Below are positions 8,526 through 16,235 of a DNA stretch of 64,000 nt, piece after piece. The position numbers and the translations under genes were made by a program. Location of the stretch: NCBI GenBank assembly GCA_964425755.1, contig CAYRNY010000002.1, positions 62,001 through 126,000 of the forward strand. Reading direction: 5' to 3'. Numbering within the stretch: position 1 is the first letter of the stretch; the number at the start of each line of letters is the position of its first letter. The notes under the pieces are model-generated. The model worked only from the letters and a program-made list of their open reading frames with translations, was not told the DNA's origin and searched no databases. The DNA comes from CAYRNY01 sp964425755 (GTDB lineage: Bacteria > Chloroflexota > Anaerolineae > Aggregatilineales > Aggregatilineaceae).

Positions 8526-9098
8526 TCAGTCAAGGTCGATGTTGATGGTATCGGTGCTGCCGCTGTCGGTCTGGTTTTGCGCGTGTTCGATCAGCGACAT
8601 CAACAGTAGTTGCGCCAACTGGAAAAAGTCTTGGAGCTGCGACAGGCGTTCGATGTAATACGAGGCGAGGCGCTGTTCATCCTCGTCCATGTCCGGCATC
8701 GAGTCTCGCAGGTGTTCGGCGTTATCGTTGAGCACGCGCAGGGCCTGGTTGACATCGCGCAGTTCGCGGCTGCCGAGGATGTTGCTCAGAATGCGCCAGA
8801 AGTCGCTCTCAGCCCGGTAGAACTTGCGCCGGTCATCTTTGACCCAGACTTCACGCACGATTCCCAGGTGCTCCAGGGTGCGCATGTTGGTGCTGACACT
8901 GGCTTTGGAAATGCTCAGGCGCTCGACCAGGTCGTCAAGGTTAAGCGGGTCCGGACTGAGCATCAACGCGCCGAACAACTGGCCCATGACTTTTGAGAAG
9001 CCAAAATAACTGGCTAGCTGCCCCAGCCCGTCCATAATGTTGGTATTCACTTCTTGCAGCGTGTCGTTGAAGGTCGCTTTCGATGCCGGGTCGTCCAT
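8526..9098 (-). CDS. GbsR/MarR-like winged-helix transcriptional regulator
   Basis: A 190-residue DNA-binding protein of the GbsR-like branch of MarR-type regulators. The winged helix-turn-helix lies at about 37-100 (LFGALMLSPDPLNLDDLVERL, then SISKASVSTNMRTLEHLGIV as recognition helix, and VWVKDDRRKFYRAE as wing). The C-terminal half is a long helical dimerisation region. Such proteins usually repress neighbouring genes and respond to small ligands; here the signal is unknown. The polyprenyl synthase gene follows on the same strand, with a palindrome suited to a dimer in between. It has its own promoter at 9171-9199. Confidence 0.85.
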   Translation of the reverse strand: MDDPASKATFNDTLQEVNTNIMDGLGQLASYFGFSKVMGQLFGALMLSPDPLNLDDLVERLSISKASVSTNMRTLEHLGIVREVWVKDDRRKFYRAESDFWRILSNILGSRELRDVNQALRVLNDNAEHLRDSMPDMDEDEQRLASYYIERLSQLQDFFQLAQLLLMSLIEHAQNQTDSGSTDTINIDLD

Positions 9099-9170
9099 GT
9101 GATACCTGCCGTTGGTGCCGTTCGAACCAGTTTACCCCAGCCGCTGCGGGATGGCGCGAGATTGTCCCTG

Positions 9171-9199
9171 ATGGTAGCAGGCTCCGCCGAGGCTTGCAA
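9171..9199 (-). promoter_or_regulatory. Promoter of the GbsR-like regulator gene
   Basis: Minus-strand TTGCAA (9194-9199), 17-bp spacer, TACCAT (9171-9176), about 73 bp before the start codon. Confidence 0.45.
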
Positions 9200-9245
9200 G
9201 TTCAATTCGTGCCCGCCAGCCTGACTCGCGTGGGACATGCCGATT

Positions 9246-9274
9246 TTTACAGGCTCGATTATTAGCGGTATAAT
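9246..9274 (+). promoter_or_regulatory. Promoter of the LPPTG surface-protein gene
   Basis: TTTACA (9246-9251), 17-bp spacer, TATAAT (9269-9274), 50 bp before the start codon; close to the housekeeping consensus. Confidence 0.7.
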
Positions 9275-9301
9275 GAGGGCATCCGGTAGGGGGATCAGGG
9301 G

Positions 9302-9320
9302 CCTCCGTTGACGTTGGAGG
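9302..9320 (+). promoter_or_regulatory. Hairpin that can mask the Shine-Dalgarno sequence
   Basis: CCTCC (9302-9306) can pair with the ribosome site GGAGG (9316-9320), which stands 4 nt before the ATG at 9325. The stem is only 5-6 bp, so any effect on translation would be modest. Confidence 0.4.
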
Positions 9321-9324
9321 AAGC

Positions 9325-10047
9325 ATGAGGGATCGACTGCATCTGATCATAAAAGGGGTGATCGTCGCGCTGCTGCTGGTGCTTGTGGTGGGTGCCTTGC
9401 CGTATAATCTTCGCGCTGCGGACGACCCGACCTGGGCCGCTGCGGATGAAGGGCATTCATCCTACCCGGCGCGGGGGTCCGGCAACCTGGCCGCGTTGGT
9501 GGGGCGGCTGGATACAGTGCAATCACGCTTCGCCCCGACGTTTAAGATGACGGCGGTGCTGCCTGCAGGGTCGCTGGGGCTGCCCGGCGAACCGATCACA
9601 TGGGTGATCACCGTTTCCAATTCGAGTGCGGTGTCTGGGACGGACCTGATCATCACCGATAAGCTGCCGCCTGACCTGCGCGTTGAGTCGGCCCAGGCGG
9701 CGCGAGGTGAGGCTGCCGTCAGCGAGCAAATGGTCATCTTCACCCTGTCCGAACTCGCGCCGGGCGATCAGGCCACGTTTTTCATTTACACCACCGTGCG
9801 CCGGGCACCGCCCAACGGCGTGTTTGAAAATCAGGCGGCGCTGGTCGCCAGCGGTCCGAATGGGCCGGTAAGCCAGGTCGCGTTGGCGGAAGTATCCGTG
9901 CCGACCGGCTTGCCACCGACGGGGTACGCACCGGCAGGCGAGAAACTGACGGTGGGCAGGCCGTCGCTGGCGTTGATGGTGGCGCTGGCGGCGAGTGCGG
10001 TCGTACTCACGGCGCTATTCGTGTACTATCGCGGGCAACGGGCGTAA
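9325..10047 (+). CDS. Exported DUF11-like protein with an LPPTG motif near the C-terminal membrane anchor
   Basis: The 240-residue product has an N-terminal signal peptide (about 1-30), a beta-sandwich of the DUF11/conserved-repeat kind at about 75-195 (PGEPITWVITVSNSSAVSGT, IITDKLPPDLRVES, ELAPGDQATFFIYTTV), then GLPPTGYAP, a hydrophobic segment (about 215-235) and a basic tail YYRGQRA. This is the arrangement of sortase substrates, though about 14 residues separate LPPTG from the hydrophobic stretch, more than usual. No sortase is in the window. It may simply be a membrane-anchored wall protein. Single gene, with a good promoter and a hairpin at its ribosome site. Confidence 0.75.
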   Translation: MRDRLHLIIKGVIVALLLVLVVGALPYNLRAADDPTWAAADEGHSSYPARGSGNLAALVGRLDTVQSRFAPTFKMTAVLPAGSLGLPGEPITWVITVSNSSAVSGTDLIITDKLPPDLRVESAQAARGEAAVSEQMVIFTLSELAPGDQATFFIYTTVRRAPPNGVFENQAALVASGPNGPVSQVALAEVSVPTGLPPTGYAPAGEKLTVGRPSLALMVALAASAVVLTALFVYYRGQRA

Positions 10048-10057
10048 GGATGGTGCC

Positions 10058-10076
10058 GCCGGCATGCCATGCCGGC
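10058..10076. terminator. Hairpin between convergent genes
   Basis: GCCGGCAT/ATGCCGGC is a perfect 8-bp stem with a 3-nt loop in the 37-bp gap between the surface-protein gene and the convergent amidase gene. It lacks a U-tract. Confidence 0.4.
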
Positions 10077-10084
10077 CCCGTCAC

Positions 10085-10885
10085 TCACGGGGCGTCAGCG
10101 GGAGCCAGTATTTGCTCCGGCGGCGGCACGTACCCGGCGGTACCCAGCGCCAGCCCCGCCGAAGCAGCGAGTTCGGCCAGGTGCGGGAGCATGTACTGGC
10201 CGGGGCACACGGTCTCCGGGTTGAAGGCGTAATGTCCGGCCAGATGCGTCAGGGCTAACCGCAGCGCCAGCCAATTGATTAACCGCTGCCCTTCCTGTAA
10301 CTGCGCGGCGGTCGGTTGTGTCGAGTGCAGGTCGCCCAGAAAGACCACCCCCACGCTGCCCGTGTTATAGCCGGAGACATGCGTACCGCGCACATGGAGC
10401 GCGCGCCCTTCGAAGATTTGCCCGCTTTTGCCCACAACGAAATGATAGGCGATGTCTGCCCAACCGCGATCGTCCATGTGCAGGTTTTGGATGTCGCGCA
10501 CGGTGGCGAGATCGTTTTCCTCGTATTCGACGGAGTGGTGTACGATCACGGTACGGTAGACATCGCGCAGGTCGCCCGCGTACTCGCGCCAGCCGTTGGT
10601 GTTTTGCAGGCTGTAGAACCCCGGCTCGTTCCTGGCGGTGTGATCCGGCTCGCGCGCGCCCCATTGCGCGCGTGCCACGACCGGTGGGCGCGCGATCTGC
10701 TTGACGCGGTCGGGCCGGGTAGGTGGCGCACCCGGTGGCGTGGACGGCGTTTTTGTGGCACGGGGCCGGTCGCCTAACAGCAGGTAACCGGCGATCCCGG
10801 CAGCACACGCCAGGCCACCGGCGGCGGCACTCAGCCCCGCGGCGACCAGGAACCGGCGGCGTGTGTAGCGTTGGGGTGGGGGCAT
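10085..10885 (-). CDS. Tat-exported N-acetylmuramoyl-L-alanine amidase / PGRP-family protein
   Basis: Peptidoglycan-recognition/amidase_2 fold protein expected to cleave the amide between muramic acid and L-Ala outside the membrane. From the ATG at 10885 (GAGGA upstream) the 266 residues begin with a twin-arginine signal, YTRRRFLVAAGLSAAAGG, then a Thr/Pro linker. The domain runs from about 75: VIVHHSVEY gives the first zinc His, GWADIAYHFVVGKSGQIFEGR is the core, and LAGHYAFNPETVCPG supplies the second His and the Cys. All three zinc ligands are present, so activity is likely. It stands alone and convergent with the surface-protein gene. Confidence 0.88.
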   Translation of the reverse strand: MPPPQRYTRRRFLVAAGLSAAAGGLACAAGIAGYLLLGDRPRATKTPSTPPGAPPTRPDRVKQIARPPVVARAQWGAREPDHTARNEPGFYSLQNTNGWREYAGDLRDVYRTVIVHHSVEYEENDLATVRDIQNLHMDDRGWADIAYHFVVGKSGQIFEGRALHVRGTHVSGYNTGSVGVVFLGDLHSTQPTAAQLQEGQRLINWLALRLALTHLAGHYAFNPETVCPGQYMLPHLAELAASAGLALGTAGYVPPPEQILAPADAP

Positions 10886-10990
10886 GGACTCGTTCCTCGT
10901 CTTTGCCGCGATCATACCCAACCGGCATGCTTGGCAGCCAGTCATAGTGGGTGACGATATTTGCGGATACGCATTAAGTTAATTAACGTC

Positions 10991-11019
10991 TTGTTTTTGA
11001 GTCTTGAACATGCTACGAT
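10991..11019 (+). promoter_or_regulatory. Possible promoter of rex
   Basis: TTGTTT (10991-10996), 17-bp spacer, TACGAT (11014-11019). A degenerate Rex-like half site (TTCACA at 11030-11035) follows. An 8-bp-plus palindrome GTTAATTAAC lies just upstream (10978-10987). Confidence 0.4.
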
Positions 11020-11080
11020 TGCACCAGAATTCACACAACAATGGCTGTTGATTTTTTGAGAGAAAGGGGCCAGCGGCCTG

Positions 11081-11707
11081 ATGGGCACATTACAGAATAT
11101 ACCTGATATTGTGATTGGGCGGTTGCCGATCTATCTGCGCGCGCTGAACCGGATGATCCACGAGGGGAAAGAATACACGTCCTCGCACGAACTGGGCGAA
11201 CGCCTGGGCATCAGTTCCGCCCAGATTCGTAAAGACCTGTCGCATTTTGGCGAGTTTGGCAAGCAGGGCACCGGTTACAACGTTGAGTATTTGCAGGAGC
11301 AGTTGCGGCAGATTCTGCATGTGGACCGCGAATGGCCGGTGGCAATTGTCGGGATCGGTGACCTGGGCCGCGCGATCGCGCACTACCGGGGATTCACACC
11401 GCGTGGATTCCGCGTGACGTGCCTGTTTGACGCGGACCCGGCGAAGGTAGGCGACCGGGTGGGCGATTTGACGATCCATTCGATCGAGGAGATGCCGGCT
11501 GAATTGCAGCGCCAGCAGGTGAAAGTCGCGATGATTGCAGTTCCGTTGGAGGCGGCGCAGCAGGTCGCTAACCTGTTGGTACAGTCGGGCGTGCGCGCGA
11601 TCTTGAACTACGCGCCGATCACGCTCGCTGTGCCGCCGGATGTGCACGTGCAGTACATCGACCCGGTGGCGCACCTGCAGCACATGACGTATTACCTGAC
11701 GCCGTAG
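11081..11707 (+). CDS. rex: Redox-sensing transcriptional repressor Rex
   Basis: Rex represses energy-metabolism genes and leaves DNA when NADH binds. The 208 residues show an N-terminal winged helix with the family signature SSHELGERLGISSAQIRKDLSHFGEFGKQGTGY at about 34-66, and a Rossmann domain with GIGDLG at 91-96, FDADP, and the C-terminal domain-swap helix region ending HLQHMTYYLTP. Length is standard. It is monocistronic; the minus-strand VanZ-like gene converges from the other side. About 1.8 kb downstream a Rex-type operator overlaps the -10 box of the F1 ATP synthase operon, making that operon a likely target. Confidence 0.96.
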   Translation: MGTLQNIPDIVIGRLPIYLRALNRMIHEGKEYTSSHELGERLGISSAQIRKDLSHFGEFGKQGTGYNVEYLQEQLRQILHVDREWPVAIVGIGDLGRAIAHYRGFTPRGFRVTCLFDADPAKVGDRVGDLTIHSIEEMPAELQRQQVKVAMIAVPLEAAQQVANLLVQSGVRAILNYAPITLAVPPDVHVQYIDPVAHLQHMTYYLTP

Positions 11708-11740
11708 CCGCCTGTGGCAGGCAGGACACAGCGCACATGC

Positions 11741-12244
11741 TTAAGGCGCATGGTGTGGAAGCCGTGCGTTTTTTGCGTTAGCGTGCCGGGCGCGAAGCCA
11801 GCGCCGCCCGATCAGGCTGGCAACCAGCGCGCCGAGGGCGTCAAAGCCGACGTCCAGCAGCGAGGCGTTGCGGCCCGGCACGAACGCCTGGTGCAATTCG
11901 TCGGTAAGCCCGTAAGCGACTGCCAGCAGCAACGCGAGATACGCGACCGTGCGCGGGCTGCGGTCGCTGCTGCGCCACAGCGCGCGCATGAGCAGCACGG
12001 TCAGGATGCCGTAGCCGATGACGTGCGAGGCCTTCTTGATCGCGAAGTCCCATGCGCCCGCTGTAAAGATCGGCATGATGCCGGAGAAGTAAACGCTGCT
12101 GCCGCCGGGCGGCGCGATCTTCGGCTGTGCGGAGAAGACGAAGATCAGCGCCATGAACGCGATCACCGGTCCCCACGCGACGAGCCAGCCGAAGCGGGTC
12201 ATGGGCCGGCAGTGGCTGCGGCTTGGCAGAGTTGTGTCACTCAT
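11741..12244 (-). CDS. VanZ-like family membrane protein
   Basis: A 167-residue integral membrane protein of the VanZ-like family, whose general function is poorly known; the founding member gives low-level teicoplanin resistance. Visible features are four hydrophobic segments and the family motifs FMALIFVFSAQP (about 30-41), KKASHVIGYGILTVLLMRAL (about 69-88) and YGLTDELHQAFVPGRNASLLDVGFDALGA (about 110-138). It sits between rex and proC on the opposite strand without operon partners. No resistance role is implied here by context. Confidence 0.85.
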   Translation of the reverse strand: MSDTTLPSRSHCRPMTRFGWLVAWGPVIAFMALIFVFSAQPKIAPPGGSSVYFSGIMPIFTAGAWDFAIKKASHVIGYGILTVLLMRALWRSSDRSPRTVAYLALLLAVAYGLTDELHQAFVPGRNASLLDVGFDALGALVASLIGRRWLRARHANAKNARLPHHAP

Positions 12245-12461
12245 AGGGCACGACCTGGCACGGGCTTTTGGATGCGGGACTTTTTCGCTATCATAAACGG
12301 CATTGCATGGCCTTAACAGCTCACCGGCAGTCTGGCGATCGGGCGACTGGTGTTACGCTAGACTGTAACACAGCGTTGCTGGCGTCTCAACCGCCGTCCA
12401 GGTGGCACTTGTCTGACGCAGGGGCGACGCAGGTCGCATTGCACACATGGGAGTAATGACT

Positions 12462-13343
12462 ATGTTTTCTGACCTGACCATCGGGTTTATCGGCAGCGGC
12501 AATATGGGCGAGGCGATGATTCACGGGCTGGTCAAACAGAAGCTCGTGCCACCCGACCGGATAATCGCTGCCGATCCGCGCCAGGAACGGCTGGACGAAC
12601 TGCACGCGCGTTACGGCGTGCGCGTGACTACCGATAACCTCGACGCGGCGACGCAGGCGGATATCCTCGTGCTCTCGGTCAAGCCGCAGGTGCTGGATGC
12701 GGTGTTGCCGGAAGTGCGGCGCGGCGCGCGGACGTGCTCGCTGGTGGTCAGCATCGCGGCGGGCGTGCCGATCCGCACGATCGCCGATGGGCTGGCGAAT
12801 GCGTCGGTGGTGCGCGTGATGCCGAACACGCCCGCGCGGATCGGCAAGGGCATGAGCGTGTGGACCGCGACCAGCGAAGTGCCCGAAGCGCAGCGCGACC
12901 AGGCGCGGTTGATGCTCGCGGCGCTGGGCGAAGAGGTGTTCGTGGATGACGAAGATTACCTGAACATGGCGACCGCGCTCAGCGGGACCGGCCCGGCTTA
13001 CGTGTTCCTGTTCCTGGAGGCGCTCGTTGATGCGGGTGTGCACCTGGGCTTTTCGCGGCATATCGCGGAGAAGTTGGTGCTGCAGACCCTGCGGGGTTCC
13101 GTCGAGTACGCGATCGAGTCGGGCGATCACCTGGCGGAGCTGCGGAACCAGGTCACCAGCCCGGGCGGCACGTCTGCCGAGGCGCTGTACCAGTTGGAGA
13201 AGGGCGGCCTGCGCACGGTGATCTCGCGCGCGGTGTGGGCCGCGTACCAGCGCAGCGTCGGGCTGGGTGGCGGGCGCAAGTTCTCGCGGCTGGCGGGCCG
13301 GCACCCGGACGAGAACGGCGATTCCGATTTTGAGGGGACGTGA
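12462..13343 (+). CDS. proC: Pyrroline-5-carboxylate reductase
   Basis: Last step of proline synthesis: NAD(P)H reduction of pyrroline-5-carboxylate. The 293-residue protein has the Rossmann motif GFIGSGNMGEAM near the N-terminus, VVRVMPNTPARIGKGM, and the C-terminal signature LRNQVTSPGGTSAEALYQLEKGG. Three in-frame ATGs lie within 16 bp; the third (12462) is preferred because GGGAG stands 8 nt upstream. The polar tail after VGLGGGRKF is slightly longer than usual. It precedes the ATP synthase operon but a 325-bp gap with a strong promoter separates them. Confidence 0.95.
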   Translation: MFSDLTIGFIGSGNMGEAMIHGLVKQKLVPPDRIIAADPRQERLDELHARYGVRVTTDNLDAATQADILVLSVKPQVLDAVLPEVRRGARTCSLVVSIAAGVPIRTIADGLANASVVRVMPNTPARIGKGMSVWTATSEVPEAQRDQARLMLAALGEEVFVDDEDYLNMATALSGTGPAYVFLFLEALVDAGVHLGFSRHIAEKLVLQTLRGSVEYAIESGDHLAELRNQVTSPGGTSAEALYQLEKGGLRTVISRAVWAAYQRSVGLGGGRKFSRLAGRHPDENGDSDFEGT

Positions 13344-13484
13344 GCGGGCGCTCGCGGGCCGCATGATGGGCCGCGCACGCGTAGCGCAGCATGGCCCATG
13401 CGGTTCTGCCGTCGCGCAGACGCTGCGGGCCGGTGTGACGCGTAAGGTTCCGGCACCGGCCCGGCGAAAAAGTATCATTAAGTT

Positions 13485-13513
13485 TTGAAAATTTCCGTTA
13501 ATTGTTCTATATT
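13485..13513 (+). promoter_or_regulatory. Promoter of the F1 ATP synthase operon
   Basis: TTGAAA (13485-13490), 17-bp spacer, TATATT (13508-13513). The only strongly AT-rich block in this neighbourhood. Predicted leader to atpA is about 150 nt. Confidence 0.7.
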
Positions 13514-13520
13514 TAACAAT
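13501..13520. promoter_or_regulatory. Rex-type operator overlapping the atpA -10 box
   Basis: TTGTTCTATATTTAACAA (13502-13519) matches the Rex consensus TTGTTAA-N4-TTAACAA at all seven right-arm positions and five of seven on the left; the exact inverted repeat is ATTGTT/AACAAT. It covers the TATATT -10 box, where a bound repressor would block RNA polymerase. rex itself is about 1.8 kb upstream. Confidence 0.65.
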
Positions 13521-13668
13521 GTATCCACCATCGCGCGGCGCGCACGCGGGGGCGATGCGTGTGGGGTTGGCGCACAGCATCTTGTACAATCTTGTTGACA
13601 CGTGCCGGTAGGTATTGACCGTTTCGCATGGCACCAGACCTTCCCAGGCTGCGAGGAGAGGCTTTTTC

Positions 13669-15195
13669 ATGGCGGAAATGACAAGCGATATTACCAAGAG
13701 TCTACTTGACCAGATCAAAGGCTTTGAGCGCGAGCGTAAGGCCGTTGATGTGGGCTATGTTATGGAGGTTGGCGACGGGATCGCCCGCGTCGCCGGGCTG
13801 GACAGCGTGCGCGCCCAGGAGCTGGTCCAGTTTGAAAACGACGTGATGGGCATTGCCTTCAACCTGGAAGACGACAACGTCGGTATTATCATCATGGGCG
13901 ACTACCTCAACATCAAAGAGAATGACGAGGTGCGCGGTACGGGGCGGATCGTGTCGATCCCGGTTGGGGAGGCGATGGTCGGGCGCGTAGTGGATGTGCT
14001 CGGCAACCCGATCGACGGTAAGGGCGCGATCAAGGCCGACCGCGTGATGCAGATTGAGCGCATCGCGCCGGGCGTGATGCAGCGTAAGAACGTCGACCGC
14101 CCGGTGCAAACCGGCCTGCGTGCGATCGACGCGATGATCCCGATCGGGCGCGGGCAGCGTGAGCTGATCATCGGCGACCGCCAGACGGGGAAGACGGCGA
14201 TCGCGATCGACACGATCATCAACCAGCGCGGCAAGGACCTGATCTGCATTTACGTCGCCATCGGCCAGAAACGCGCGCAGGTGGCGAGCGTGGTCGCGAC
14301 GCTGGAGGAGCACGGCGCAATGGACCACACGGTCGTGGTGGTCGCGTCGGCTTCGGATCCGGCGGCGCTGCAGTACATCGCCCCGTATGCTGGCTGTGCA
14401 GTGGGCGAGTACTTCATGGAAAAGGGCCAGGATGCGCTGGTGGTGTACGATGACCTCTCCAAGCATGCCTGGGCATACCGCCAGGTGTCGTTGTTGCTGC
14501 GCCGCCCCCCTGGACGCGAAGCGTATCCCGGCGACGTGTTCTACCTGCACAGCCGCTTGTTGGAGCGCGCCGCGCAGTTGTCGGATGCGGAGGGCGGCGG
14601 CAGCCTGACCGCGCTGCCGATCATCGAGACGTTGCTGGGTGACGTGTCGGCTTATATTCCCACGAACGTAATCTCGATCACCGACGGCCAGATATACCTG
14701 GAGAGCGACCTGTTCTACTCCGGCGTGCGCCCGGCGGTGAACACCGGCTTGAGCGTGAGCCGCGTCGGTGGGGACGCACAGCGCAAGATCATCAGAAGCG
14801 TGGCGGGGCGTCTACGTAACGATATGGCGCAGTTCCGCAGCCTCGCGGCATTCGCGCAGTTTGGCTCGGACCTCGACAAGGCGACGCAGCAGCAGTTGGA
14901 TCGCGGTATGCGCCTGCAGGAAATCCTCAAGCAGCCGCAGTACGAACCGACGCCGCTAAAGGACCAGGTTGCCTTGATCCTGGCCGGGACGCGTGGCAAG
15001 CTCGATCATGTGCCGGTGCCGCAGGTGAAAGAGTGGGAAACGGGCTTCCTGAACTACTTCAACAACAATTATCCTGATTTTGAAGATAAGATGGTCGAAG
15101 CTGAATACCAGCTCACCGACGAACTCGAGAGCCTGTTGCTGCAAGCGATCGACGAGTACAACGAGGCGTGGGCCGAGTTGCACGCGGACCGGTAA
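13669..15195 (+). CDS. atpA: F1 ATP synthase subunit alpha
   Basis: Non-catalytic nucleotide-binding subunit of the F1 head. The start is set at 13669 (MAEMTSDITK, with GAGGAG upstream); an earlier in-frame ATG would add 18 atypical residues. At 508 residues it is normal. The beta-barrel is at 25-95, P-loop GDRQTGKT at 169-176, and the alpha signature LLLRRPPGREAYPGDVFYLHSRLLERAA follows. It opens an operon alpha-gamma-beta-epsilon. Unlike the usual bacterial atp operon, no a, c, b or delta genes precede it: proC lies upstream, across the operon's own promoter. Confidence 0.97.
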   Translation: MAEMTSDITKSLLDQIKGFERERKAVDVGYVMEVGDGIARVAGLDSVRAQELVQFENDVMGIAFNLEDDNVGIIIMGDYLNIKENDEVRGTGRIVSIPVGEAMVGRVVDVLGNPIDGKGAIKADRVMQIERIAPGVMQRKNVDRPVQTGLRAIDAMIPIGRGQRELIIGDRQTGKTAIAIDTIINQRGKDLICIYVAIGQKRAQVASVVATLEEHGAMDHTVVVVASASDPAALQYIAPYAGCAVGEYFMEKGQDALVVYDDLSKHAWAYRQVSLLLRRPPGREAYPGDVFYLHSRLLERAAQLSDAEGGGSLTALPIIETLLGDVSAYIPTNVISITDGQIYLESDLFYSGVRPAVNTGLSVSRVGGDAQRKIIRSVAGRLRNDMAQFRSLAAFAQFGSDLDKATQQQLDRGMRLQEILKQPQYEPTPLKDQVALILAGTRGKLDHVPVPQVKEWETGFLNYFNNNYPDFEDKMVEAEYQLTDELESLLLQAIDEYNEAWAELHADR

Positions 15196-15229
15196 CCGCG
15201 TCGTGACGCAGGAGCTTTAGGAGCAGACT

Positions 15230-16183
15230 ATGCCAACGACACGGGAAATCAAGCGCCGCATCCGTTCGGTCAAGAACATCAACCAGGTGACGCGCGCGTT
15301 GGAAGCGGTATCGGCCTCGGCGGTGCGCCGGGCACAGGCCGCGATGCTCGCCAGCCGTCCTTATGCCCAACACGCGTATGACGTGCTGGTCCACATCGCC
15401 GCGCAGACCACCGGTGTGCCGCTGCACCCGCTGCTGGAGGTGCCGGAGCAGGTAAACCGCGTCGGCATCGTGTTGATCACCGGCGATCGCGGGCTGGCGG
15501 GCGCGTACAACCAGAACATCGTGCGCCGCACGATCCGGTTTGCCGAGCGTTACGAATACCCGGTGCGCTGGATCACGGTGGGGCGCAAAGGGCGCGACCT
15601 GGTCCGCCGCTGGATCGCGCGCCATCAGAGCGCCGACGATGTGCCGGACTACCTGCGCCAGCAGGAGATCGTCGCGGAGTTTTCGCATCTGCCCGTTGAC
15701 CCGGACCTGGGCGACGTGGCGCAGATCGCGCGCGTGGTGTTCGATGAGTTTATGACGGAAGTGGACGAGGTGTTCATCGCCTATACCAACTTCATCAATA
15801 CCATGACGCAACAGCCGCGCGTGTTGCCGCTGTTGCCGCTGCGCCCGTTCGAGCCGCGCACGCGCGCGATCATCGACCTGGTCGAGCGCGACCCGGAGGT
15901 CAAGCACCGCAACCGCGATTACATCTTCGAGCCGAGCGCGGCGGCAATTCTGAGTGAGGTCGTCCCGCGCTTCACGGAACTGCAAATCCTGCAGGCGATC
16001 CGCGAGAGCCTCGCCAGCGAACACAGCGCGCGTATGGTCGCGATGCGCAACGCATCAGAGAGCGCGGAGACGCTGTCCAGCGAGTTGCAGTTACAGTTCA
16101 ATAAAGCGCGCCAGTTGGCGATCACGAGCGAGATTTTGGACATTATCGGCGGTGTCGAAGCGCTGGCCCAGGATGAGAACTAA
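15230..16183 (+). CDS. atpG: F1 ATP synthase subunit gamma
   Basis: Central rotor shaft of F1. The N-terminal coiled-coil helix (TTREIKRRIRSVKNINQVT) and C-terminal helix (MRNASESAETLSSELQLQFNKARQLAITSEILDIIGGVEAL) that form the shaft are intact, as is the Rossmann-like middle with ITGDRGLAGAYN. At 317 residues it is some 25-30 longer than common gamma subunits; the extra length falls around 125-160 (ARHQSADDVPDYLRQQEIVAEF), an insertion in the globular domain. It lies 34 bp after atpA with AGGAGCAG-type ribosome site, so cotranscribed. Confidence 0.96.
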   Translation: MPTTREIKRRIRSVKNINQVTRALEAVSASAVRRAQAAMLASRPYAQHAYDVLVHIAAQTTGVPLHPLLEVPEQVNRVGIVLITGDRGLAGAYNQNIVRRTIRFAERYEYPVRWITVGRKGRDLVRRWIARHQSADDVPDYLRQQEIVAEFSHLPVDPDLGDVAQIARVVFDEFMTEVDEVFIAYTNFINTMTQQPRVLPLLPLRPFEPRTRAIIDLVERDPEVKHRNRDYIFEPSAAAILSEVVPRFTELQILQAIRESLASEHSARMVAMRNASESAETLSSELQLQFNKARQLAITSEILDIIGGVEALAQDEN

Positions 16184-16235
16184 GGCCGGTCCGCGCACCG
16201 TTGCTCTTAATTCCAAGAGGAGAAATTAGGGCGTT

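Larger units (their letters stand above)
13344..13668 (+). other. Intergenic region between proC and atpA
   Basis: The first 130 bases are GC-rich with short imperfect palindromes. An abrupt AT-rich block at about 13470-13525 holds the promoter and operator described separately. The remaining 150 bases form an apparent untranslated leader; a second TACAAT at 13584-13589 lacks a convincing -35 box. I see no gene. Confidence 0.7.

Noticed and set aside
9119..9126. GTTCGAAC, like a tRNA T-loop or a second operator for the GbsR-like protein
   Set aside because: No acceptor or anticodon arms can be built around it, and it does not match the palindrome at 8449-8468.
10978..10987. GTTAATTAAC palindrome before rex as a Rex autoregulatory site
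   Set aside because: The flanks do not fit the 18-bp Rex consensus; only the middle is symmetric, so autoregulation cannot be claimed.
12387..13718. 443-codon antisense frame over proC and the atpA promoter
   Set aside because: It overlaps proC wholly and runs through the promoter region; no domain is recognisable.
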